Positions 6,240-12,454 of a stretch of 17,278 bases of DNA are shown here, one piece after another. The position numbers were made by a program, and so were the translations under genes. How positions within the stretch are numbered: position 1 is the first letter of the stretch; every line of letters begins with the position of its first letter. Source of the stretch: Alphaproteobacteria bacterium (lineage in GTDB: Bacteria; Pseudomonadota; Alphaproteobacteria; Sphingomonadales; Rhodothalassiaceae); NCBI GenBank assembly GCA_003694205.1, contig RFKS01000012.1, positions 1-17,278 of the forward strand. Direction: 5' to 3'. The notes beneath the pieces were generated by a model. It saw nothing but the letters and a program-made list of their open reading frames with translations, was not told where the DNA came from and did not search any database.

Positions 6240-9020
6240 ATGAGGATACGGGGTCGATTTGCTATCGGGGTCCTTCTGGCGAGTGCCATGATGGCGGGGC
6301 TCACTGCGTGCAGCGAGGGAGATCCGGCCGAGCGAACCGCGAAATATATGGCGTCCGGGCAATCGAAGCTCGCGGCCGGCGACTATCAGGCGGCGATCAT
6401 CGAATACAAGAATGCGGTTCAGCTCAGCCCCACCGATGCCGCCGCGCGTCTTGCCCTCGGCCGCGCCTATCTCACCCGCTATCATGTGCAGGCGGCGGAA
6501 AAGGAGCTCGAGCGGGCCGCCGATCTCGGCGCGCCGGCAAGCGAGGTCTATCCCTATCTGTTTCGCGCCTGGCTCCTCCTCGGCAAACCGGAGGACGTGA
6601 TCGGGCGCTACGAATCATTGGACGAGGCTGCGGCCACGAGCCCCAACATAGCGGTCCACTATTTGGATGCGCTGCTGGCGCAGGGACGCATCAAGGACGC
6701 CGCCGCGGTGCTTGAGAATCTTCCCCAAACGGACCCCGGCGTGCTCGTAAGGAAGGCGCAGGTCGCCTTTGCGGAAGAGGATCGCGACCAGGCGCTGGCG
6801 CTTCTTGCGCAAGCGCTGGAGGCCGATCCCGACAACATGGACGCCAATGCGCTGATGGGCCAGCTCAAGGCCATCGAGGGAGACCGGGAGGCGGCGCGCA
6901 CATATCTTGCGCGCGCGCATGCGGCCGACCCCTATGCGCCGGCGGTGGGGCTTGCCTATGCCGGGCTTGTCGTGGACCTGAAGGATCTCGATACCGCAAA
7001 GGCCGTACTGGACCAGCTCGAATCGAATGGCATCACCTATACCCAAGCCACCTATCTGCGTTCCGTCATCGCGCTTGAGGAGCAGGACTTCACCAACGCC
7101 AAGGCGCTGGCGGAGAAGGTGCTGGCGGCGAATCCGCGCTATGCGCCGGCGGTGCTCGTGGCCGGCATCGCCAGCAGCGCGCTCGGTAATGACGAGGTGG
7201 CGGTCAATTACCTGCAGCGCTTCGCCGACGACGCCGCGACCCCCGAGGTCGCCCGGCGGGCGCTGGCCTGGTCCAATCTGCGGCTCGGCCGCGCCGACGC
7301 CGCGCTCAAGGTGCTCGACGCCGGCGACAGCACGACCTGGACCCCCGAGCAGCTTCGCCTCGCGACGACCGCCGCGGTGGCCTCGAAGAATTATGACCGG
7401 GCCGTCGAGCTTCTCAATGGCCTGTCGGAGCGGGAGCCGGACAGCATTTCGGCCATGGCGGCCCTTGCCGCGCTCAAGCTCGCACGCGGCGACCGCGCCG
7501 GGGCCGAAGCGATCCTCGACGAGATCGACGATCCCGCAAGGGTGAAGACCCCCGAGGACAAGATCCGTCTCGCCCTCGTCTTGATGCGGGCCGGGCATCT
7601 CGACCGCGCCCTCGCCCTCGCCGAGGAGGTGCGCGCGCTGCCCGATCATGCTGTGCAGGGTGCAACCCTTGCCGGCATGATCGCGCTGGCCCAAAAGGAT
7701 GATGACAAGGCCATCGCCGCCTTCGAGGCGGCGGTGGACGCCGATCCCACGGATGTCGGTGCCTTGCGCGCTCTGGCCCAGCTTTATGTCAGGGCGGGGC
7801 GCACGGATGAGGCACGCGAGCGGGTCGAGCACGCCCTCGAGGCGGCGCCGGGCGATCCCGAGCTCGAGACCCTGCTCGCCTTTGTCAGGGCCTCGGCAGG
7901 TGATCGCGAGGCGGCGGAAGCCGCCCTGCGCGAGGCGGTGAAGAATGCGCCCGAAAATGCGCAGGCGAAGATACGCCTGGCCAAGTTCCTGCTTGCGTCG
8001 AACAAGCTCGCCGAGGCACTGGAGATGGCGCGCGCGGCGGTCAAGGACGCCCCCGAGAATCCCGATGCCTACAAGATGGTCGGCTATGCGCAGCTCGCCT
8101 CTGGCGAGACGCAGGCGGCAATCGCAACATTCCGCCAGGCGGTGGCGCTTGCCGACCAGGATGCCGAGGCACATTTCGGCCTCGCCCAGGCCTATGCCAA
8201 GATCAACGATGTCGCGGGCGCGGAGAAGGAGTTGCGGGCGACGCTCGCAGCCGACCCGCGGCGGCAGGATGCGCGGCTCGTTCTTGCCCGTCTGCTGATG
8301 ACCACCGGGCGCACGGACGACGCCCTGCCCTTGATCGCGGAGCTCGAGAAGACACTGCCCGCGAATCCCGATGTCATCGAGCTGCGCGCTCTCCACGAAC
8401 TCGGGACGAAGGGCGCCCGGGCGGCCATTCCCTACTACCGCAAGGCTTTTGAGGCCGATCCGCGGCCGCCGCGGGCGATTGTACTGGCGCGGGCCGAGTG
8501 GAGCGCTGGCGAACGGGAGGCGGCGCTTGCGACGCTCGCCAATGCACGCAAATCGGCCCCTGAAGATCTCGATCTCATCGTTGAGACGGCGCGCTATGAG
8601 CGTGCGCTCGGGAATCGGGACAAGGCGCTCGAGGCATTCGCTCATGCGGTGCGGCTGGCCCCCGACAATGCGGTGGCGGAGAACGACTATGCGTGGCTGC
8701 TTTGGGAGGCGGGACGTGTCGACGAGGCGCTCGCCCATGCCCAGCGCGCCTACGACCTCGATGCCGGGCGGCCGCAGATCAAGGACACATTGGCCGTGAT
8801 CCTGCTTGCCAAGGGCGAGGCCGGGCGGGCACTCGGGCTCCTGCGCGAGGCGGCGCGGGCCTTGCCCGACAATGTCTCGGTCCAGATCCATCTCGCCGAA
8901 GCGCTGCTCGCCACCAGCGAGAAATCGGAAGCGCGGCGCGTGCTCGAATCGGTCCGGCCGAAGGCGAAAGGCGAGGACGCGGCCCGTATCGAGAAGCTGC
9001 TTCTCAGGACCAGTGACTGA
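6240..9020 (+). CDS. prsT: PrsT, TPR-repeat lipoprotein of the XrtA/PEP-CTERM system
   Basis: This 926-residue protein begins with a lipoprotein signal (hydrophobic 7-22, lipobox LTAC). Cys24 would be lipidated and Ser25 at +2 favours sorting to the outer membrane. Nearly all the rest, from about residue 30 to 920, is tetratricopeptide repeats, seen as recurring A..ALG.AY / A...L.KA.. / DP.N patterns such as LAAGDYQAAIIEYKNAVQL at the N-terminus. Length, signal type and gene neighbours match the PEP-CTERM TPR lipoprotein family. In that family it accompanies PrsK/PrsR and exopolysaccharide export genes, probably as a periplasm-facing scaffold; the biochemical role is not established. The start at 6240 is supported by the ribosome site at 6224-6230 and by the intact signal peptide. 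It is divergent from prsK and transcribed from a probable sigma-54 promoter. A generic TPR assembly factor is the alternative, but context makes PrsT much more likely. Confidence 0.9.
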   Translation: MRIRGRFAIGVLLASAMMAGLTACSEGDPAERTAKYMASGQSKLAAGDYQAAIIEYKNAVQLSPTDAAARLALGRAYLTRYHVQAAEKELERAADLGAPASEVYPYLFRAWLLLGKPEDVIGRYESLDEAAATSPNIAVHYLDALLAQGRIKDAAAVLENLPQTDPGVLVRKAQVAFAEEDRDQALALLAQALEADPDNMDANALMGQLKAIEGDREAARTYLARAHAADPYAPAVGLAYAGLVVDLKDLDTAKAVLDQLESNGITYTQATYLRSVIALEEQDFTNAKALAEKVLAANPRYAPAVLVAGIASSALGNDEVAVNYLQRFADDAATPEVARRALAWSNLRLGRADAALKVLDAGDSTTWTPEQLRLATTAAVASKNYDRAVELLNGLSEREPDSISAMAALAALKLARGDRAGAEAILDEIDDPARVKTPEDKIRLALVLMRAGHLDRALALAEEVRALPDHAVQGATLAGMIALAQKDDDKAIAAFEAAVDADPTDVGALRALAQLYVRAGRTDEARERVEHALEAAPGDPELETLLAFVRASAGDREAAEAALREAVKNAPENAQAKIRLAKFLLASNKLAEALEMARAAVKDAPENPDAYKMVGYAQLASGETQAAIATFRQAVALADQDAEAHFGLAQAYAKINDVAGAEKELRATLAADPRRQDARLVLARLLMTTGRTDDALPLIAELEKTLPANPDVIELRALHELGTKGARAAIPYYRKAFEADPRPPRAIVLARAEWSAGEREAALATLANARKSAPEDLDLIVETARYERALGNRDKALEAFAHAVRLAPDNAVAENDYAWLLWEAGRVDEALAHAQRAYDLDAGRPQIKDTLAVILLAKGEAGRALGLLREAARALPDNVSVQIHLAEALLATSEKSEARRVLESVRPKAKGEDAARIEKLLLRTSD

Positions 9021-9030
9021 CGGGACGTGC

Positions 9031-9059
9031 GGGCGGCACCGGTAGACGCGGTGCCGCCC
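9031..9059. terminator. Strong hairpin between convergent prsT and the M28 peptidase gene
   Basis: A perfect 11-bp GC-rich stem (GGGCGGCACCG / CGGTGCCGCCC) with a 7-nt loop begins 10 nt after the prsT stop and ends 15 nt before the peptidase stop. As an inverted repeat it can serve both strands. A T-run is lacking on either side, so termination is likely but not of canonical form. Confidence 0.7.
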
Positions 9060-9074
9060 CTGTAGCCAGCTGGC

Positions 9075-10652
9075 CTATTTGTGCGGCAGCGGCGTGCGCG
9101 GGAAGCGCTCCTCGCGCATCGCCGCGTGATAGAGGAAGCTCGCCAGAATCACCGCCGCCTGTTTGGCGTCCTTGGCCTGCACATGATCGAAGGTGTCGAT
9201 CTGGGTATGGTGCAGGCGCGCGCCATAATCGAGCGGGTCCTGGATGAATTGATAGGCGGGGAGCCCCACCCACTGGAAATAGAGGTGGTCGGTGCCGCCG
9301 GTCTTGTTGAGCGTGATCGTCTCTGCCGCCAGGTCATGGAAGGGCGTGAACCAGCGCTCGAAGATCGGTGCCGCGGCTGCATTGCCCTCGCCATAGATAC
9401 CGCGGATGCGCCCTGAGCCATTGTCGATGTTGAAATAGACCGACAGCTTCTCATGCTCGGGCTTTGTCGTCACCGGATAGGTGTCGGAGAACCAGAAAAA
9501 ACTCGGCAGCTTTGCCTTTTCCTCGTCCGCGGGCGGTGGGCGGGTGCCGAAATGGTTCTGGACATAAGCGGCCGAGCCGTAGAGCCCCTGCTCCTCACCG
9601 CCCCACAGCGCGAAGCGGATGGTGCGCCGCGGCTTGACCTTGAGCGCGCTCAGGATGCGTGCCGCCTCCATGACGATCGCCGAGCCGACACCATTGTCGA
9701 CCGCGCCGTCGCCGACGAACCAGCTGTCGAGATGGGCGCCGGCCATGACCACTTGCGGATTGCGGCCGCGCCCCGGGATCTCCGCTATCGTGTTGTAGGC
9801 CTTGGGATCGTCGTCGTAATAGCGCGCCACGACCTCCATTTCGAGCTCGACCGTCTGCTCATGCTCGATCAGGCGCAACAGGCGCCGATAGTCCTCCGAC
9901 GACATGGCGACCGCCGGAATGTCCGGGCTTTCGCCGGTCTTGTGCATATAGGCCGAGGCCTCAATGAGCGCCGCGTCGCGTGGGCTGCGACGGACCACCG
10001 CAAGTGCCCCCTCCTCCTTGAGGAAGGCGTAGAGTTTGGGCTGGAAGTGGAAGATCTTCGCGAAGCGATCCGAGCGGTCGGGCTCGTCATCCGGAATACG
10101 AAAGGCCTCGCGCTTTGCAAGCTCCTCCGCGCTCAGGCGCCGGAAGAGCGGCTTGTCGGGTATCGACGGCTTGCCACCGTCGCTCAAGAGCACGATCTTG
10201 CCCTTGAGCTTGCCCTTGAACTTCTCGAAATCCTTTTCCGACTTGATGATCGCCTTTATCGCCTCGCCGCGGATGACACCATTGGTGCCCGGGTGCCAGC
10301 TCAGGGGCAGGGCGTAGAGCTGGGCCTCGCGTGGTGCGACCATGCGCACCACCGATTTCGAGAAGCTCCAGCCGCGCCCGAATTCGAAGCCCTCGAGATG
10401 GGCATTCTTGAGGCCCCATTCGCTGAACTTGTCGCGTGTCCAGTCATTGGCGCGCCTGAGCGCCGGCGAGCCGGTGAGGCGCGGGCCGATGACATCGGTC
10501 ATGTATTCCAGCGTTTCCATCACCTGCGAGTGATTGAAGCCTTCGTCGCGGATGCGGTTGACCATGTCGAAATCGACCGGCTCGGGCTCGGCGGCGAAAG
10601 CCGGAATGGCGATGACGGTGGCAAGTGTGAGGCTCGCGAGCAGATGACGCAT
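9075..10652 (-). CDS. Secreted M28-family zinc metallopeptidase
   Basis: This is a 525-residue exported peptidase, probably an aminopeptidase or carboxypeptidase acting in the periplasm or outside the cell. A signal peptide (MRHLLASLTLATVIAIPAFA, cleavage likely after residue 20) opens the protein. Residues about 130-290 form an inserted protease-associated-type region. The di-zinc site is complete: His307 and Asp309 (GAHLDS), bridging Asp319 (GAVDNGVGS), the Glu353-Glu354 pair (GGEEQGLYGS), Asp410 (FNIDNGSG) and His482 (HHTQIDT). The start is well supported by a GGGGAGGA ribosome site 5-6 nt upstream of the ATG. There is no PEP-CTERM sorting tail, lipobox or C-terminal anchor, so despite adjacency to prsT it is not an exosortase substrate. 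It is a single-gene unit convergent with prsT. The exact peptide specificity cannot be told. Confidence 0.9.
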   Translation of the reverse strand: MRHLLASLTLATVIAIPAFAAEPEPVDFDMVNRIRDEGFNHSQVMETLEYMTDVIGPRLTGSPALRRANDWTRDKFSEWGLKNAHLEGFEFGRGWSFSKSVVRMVAPREAQLYALPLSWHPGTNGVIRGEAIKAIIKSEKDFEKFKGKLKGKIVLLSDGGKPSIPDKPLFRRLSAEELAKREAFRIPDDEPDRSDRFAKIFHFQPKLYAFLKEEGALAVVRRSPRDAALIEASAYMHKTGESPDIPAVAMSSEDYRRLLRLIEHEQTVELEMEVVARYYDDDPKAYNTIAEIPGRGRNPQVVMAGAHLDSWFVGDGAVDNGVGSAIVMEAARILSALKVKPRRTIRFALWGGEEQGLYGSAAYVQNHFGTRPPPADEEKAKLPSFFWFSDTYPVTTKPEHEKLSVYFNIDNGSGRIRGIYGEGNAAAAPIFERWFTPFHDLAAETITLNKTGGTDHLYFQWVGLPAYQFIQDPLDYGARLHHTQIDTFDHVQAKDAKQAAVILASFLYHAAMREERFPRTPLPHK

Positions 10653-10777
10653 GTGGGTCCTCCCCGGTCGGTTCCCGAAATGATTTCTTGGAAGTCTGCG
10701 CTCGTTCCGGGTCTGCGGTCAAGCGCGTGCGGGATAGCGGCAGGGGTCCGAACCCAGGGTGACAATTGAGCATTGCG

Positions 10778-10924
10778 CGCCCTCCGTTCGTGCTGAGGAG
10801 ACCCGTATGGGTCGTCTCGGAGGGCGGGAACGCCGTTCATCCTTCGACAGGCTCAGGACGAACGGCATCCATGTTCCCGTTCGCCCTGAGGAGGCACGCA
10901 TGGGCCGTCTCGAAGGACGAATGG
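10778..10924. repeat. Interspersed hairpin repeat, copy 2 (three units)
   Basis: This fills much of the 319-nt gap (10653-10971) between the M28 peptidase and exonuclease III genes. Unit A (10778-10826) has perfect outer arms CGCCCTCCG / CGGAGGGCG and an inner stem GACCC / GGGTC. Unit B (10832-10865) is the inverse of the second unit of copy 1. Unit C (10875-10924) resembles unit A and the first unit of copy 1, with outer arms CCGTTCGCCCT and AGGACGAATGG. The inner stem changes from GGCCC/GGGCC in copy 1 to GACCC/GGGTC in unit A, a compensating base-pair change. No gene is seen in the gap, and in 10653-10777 I see nothing beyond the peptidase ribosome site. Confidence 0.75.
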
Positions 10925-10971
10925 AGGGCTTCGACCAGCCGCTTCTCGCAGCTGCTCAGCCCGAACGGATC

Positions 10972-11778
10972 CTAATTCTTGCCGCCGCTTGCTCCAGATT
11001 TGGAATCGTGGAGCGCGAGCCGGACCCACACCGGAGCGTGGTCGGACGCCTTCTCGCGGCCACGGACGAGACGGTCTACTTCGGCTGCGCGTAGGCAATC
11101 CGCAGCCTGCGGCGAGAGCAGGAGGTGGTCGATGCGGATGCCGTCGTCGCGCTGCCAGGCGCCGCGCTGGTAATCCCAGAAGGTGAAACAGTCGCCGACG
11201 GGATGGCATTGCCGGATGGCGTCGGTCCAGCCCTGGTAGATGAGGGTGCGCCATTTCGCCCGCGACTCGGGGCGGAACAGCGCGTCGTCCTTCCAGGAAT
11301 CGGGGTCGTGGCAGTCCTGCGGCGTCGGGATGATGTTGTAGTCGCCGGCGAGAACCACCGGGCGCTCGAGCGCGAGCAGTCCACGCGCATGCGTGATCAG
11401 CCGGTCGAGCCAGGCGAGCTTGTAGTCGAATTTCGGCCCCGGCGCCGGGTTGCCGTTCGGCGCGTAGATCGAGGCGACGCGCACGCCACCGATGTCGGCC
11501 TCGATATAGCGCGCCTGATGGTCCTCGGGGTCTCCTGGCAGGCCGCGCAGAACCTCCCGGATCGGCGCCCGCGCGAGGAGTGCCACCCCGTTGAAGCCCT
11601 TCTGGCCGTGGGTTTCCACATGCCAGTCGCGGGTCTCGAATTCGAGGCGCGGGAAAGTCTCGTCGCTCGATTTGATTTCCTGCAGGCAGACGACATCGGG
11701 CGCGGCCTCCTCGAGCCATTCGAGAAGCCGCGGCAGCCGCGCCTTGATGCCGTTGATGTTGAAGGTCGCGATCTTCAT
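10972..11778 (-). CDS. xth: Exodeoxyribonuclease III (AP endonuclease)
   Basis: This cytoplasmic DNA-repair enzyme of the exonuclease III / endonuclease-exonuclease-phosphatase fold cuts DNA at abasic sites and removes nucleotides 3' to 5'. I start it at ATG 11778 (268 residues, the same length as E. coli exonuclease III), because MKIATFNINGIKAR is the normal N-terminus. The open frame upstream of it shows no homology-like content. Catalytic signatures are complete: Asn7, Glu34 (LQEIKSSDE), YAPNGNP, the GDYNIIPTPQD loop, FWDYQRGAW and the final SDHAPVWV with the catalytic His. No Shine-Dalgarno is obvious before the ATG. It lies 56 nt downstream of the Lrp-type regulator on the same strand, with a hairpin in between, so cotranscription is uncertain and no functional link is implied. 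Confidence 0.94.
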   Translation of the reverse strand: MKIATFNINGIKARLPRLLEWLEEAAPDVVCLQEIKSSDETFPRLEFETRDWHVETHGQKGFNGVALLARAPIREVLRGLPGDPEDHQARYIEADIGGVRVASIYAPNGNPAPGPKFDYKLAWLDRLITHARGLLALERPVVLAGDYNIIPTPQDCHDPDSWKDDALFRPESRAKWRTLIYQGWTDAIRQCHPVGDCFTFWDYQRGAWQRDDGIRIDHLLLSPQAADCLRAAEVDRLVRGREKASDHAPVWVRLALHDSKSGASGGKN

Positions 11779-11801
11779 GGGAGATGTGTAGCGTCTTGCT
11801 C

Positions 11802-11818
11802 GCGGCTGCGAAAGCCGC
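11802..11818 (-). terminator. Small hairpin between the Lrp-type regulator and xth
   Basis: Perfect 6-bp arms (GCGGCT / AGCCGC) flank a 5-nt loop, 16 nt beyond the regulator stop. No T-run follows on the minus strand. It may be a weak terminator or simply an incidental hairpin in high-GC DNA. Confidence 0.35.
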
Positions 11819-11834
11819 CACGGGCGCGCGCTGG

Positions 11835-12317
11835 TCAGGAGGCCGCCGCGGCCGGCATGATCTCCGGCGCGATGACCGGATCGCGCTTGATCGTGCGCAG
11901 CACCACATTCGAGCGGATGTGGTCGATATAGGGCATCTGCATCAGCACGTCCTCGAGAAAGCGGCGATAGGCCCGCATGTCGGACGCCAGCACCTTGAGC
12001 ACATAATCCTCGTCCCCGGTCGTCGCATAGCACTCCTGCACTTCGGGACGCGACAGCACCACCTCCATGAAACGCTCGGTGTTCATGCGCACGTGCTTTT
12101 CCAGCCGCACATGGACAAAAACGGCCTCCATCAGTCCCACCTTCTCGGGGTCGACGAGCGCCGCATAGCCGGTGATCACGCCGCGCTCCTCGAGGGCGCG
12201 GATCTTGCGCCAGCAGGTGGAGGCCGACATGTGCACCCGTTCCGCGAGTTCTTGGATCGACAGGCGGCCGTCACGTTGCAGGGCGGCGAGAAGGGTCCTT
12301 TCGTCATCCTTCAGCAT
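11835..12317 (-). CDS. Lrp/AsnC-family transcriptional regulator
   Basis: This is a 160-residue regulator of the leucine-responsive/asparagine family, the standard size. The N-terminal winged helix-turn-helix (about residues 5-55) contains LSIQELAERVHMSASTCWRKI with the usual family spacing. It is followed by the alpha-beta ligand-binding/oligomerisation domain (about 65-145) with ECYATTGDEDYVLKVLA. Such proteins bind amino acids and assemble as dimers to octamers on DNA. It is divergent from the oxidoreductase-dehydrogenase operon and separated from it by an AT-rich stretch with palindromes. It is therefore the obvious local regulator of that operon, with an amino acid such as phenylalanine, tryptophan or leucine as a plausible effector. 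The start at 12317 gives the expected MLKDDERTLLAAL N-terminus. Confidence 0.9.
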   Translation of the reverse strand: MLKDDERTLLAALQRDGRLSIQELAERVHMSASTCWRKIRALEERGVITGYAALVDPEKVGLMEAVFVHVRLEKHVRMNTERFMEVVLSRPEVQECYATTGDEDYVLKVLASDMRAYRRFLEDVLMQMPYIDHIRSNVVLRTIKRDPVIAPEIMPAAAAS

Positions 12318-12351
12318 GATGAACTGAATATCCCGCTGTGTGCGTTAACGA

Positions 12352-12367
12352 GAAATGAACATTTCAT
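12352..12367. promoter_or_regulatory. AT-rich palindrome, candidate Lrp-type operator 1
   Basis: Two overlapping dyads are present: GAAATG-AA-CATTTC (12352-12365) and ATGAA-CAT-TTCAT (12355-12367). The site lies between the divergent regulator and operon, in DNA clearly richer in A+T than its surroundings. Lrp-family proteins favour short AT-rich dyads. Binding is inferred. Confidence 0.4.
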
Positions 12368-12390
12368 CTTTTACGTGGTGATGGAAAGAA

Positions 12391-12405
12391 TGAAAACCTC
12401 TTTCA
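12391..12405. promoter_or_regulatory. Palindrome TGAAA-N5-TTTCA, candidate Lrp-type operator 2
   Basis: This 15-bp dyad has perfect 5-bp arms, the size of a classical Lrp half-turn site. Its centre is about 37 bp from that of the first palindrome and it ends 12 bp before the candidate -10 of the operon. That position could suit activation or repression. Confidence 0.4.
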
Positions 12406-12417
12406 GGCCCTCGGGTG

Positions 12418-12423
12418 TACAAT
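12418..12423 (+). promoter_or_regulatory. Candidate -10 element of the oxidoreductase operon
   Basis: TACAAT matches 5 of 6 bases of the sigma-70 -10. No good -35 sits 16-18 nt upstream, as would be expected of an activator-dependent promoter. Transcription would start near 12430. This excludes the in-frame ATG at 12422 and favours translation from 12455. Confidence 0.4.
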
Positions 12424-12454
12424 GCCGGGACCTCGGGAGACAGACGGAACGGCG

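Noticed and set aside
6011..6304. N-terminal extension of prsK by 98 codons up to 6304
   Set aside because: The extension is Arg/Pro-rich, would overlap the prsT start and sigma-54 promoter, and precedes an ATG at 6010 with a ribosome site and a proper membrane N-terminus.
6615..8891. Open frame of 758 codons on the minus strand, opposite prsT
   Set aside because: It is antisense to a well-supported TPR protein. The product is Arg/Gly-rich without recognisable motifs or a ribosome site.
9075..9140. Possible PEP-CTERM sorting tail on the M28 peptidase
   Set aside because: The C-terminus reads AAMREERFPRTPLPHK. There is no Pro-Glu-Pro motif, membrane helix or basic cluster in the required order.
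10759..11094. Small plus-strand open frame across the intergenic repeat into xth
   Set aside because: It translates the hairpin repeat and then the antisense of xth. No ribosome site or recognisable product.
11779..12033. Upstream extension of the exonuclease III frame
   Set aside because: It would overlap the Lrp-type regulator gene, and the enzyme's conserved N-terminus begins exactly at 11778.
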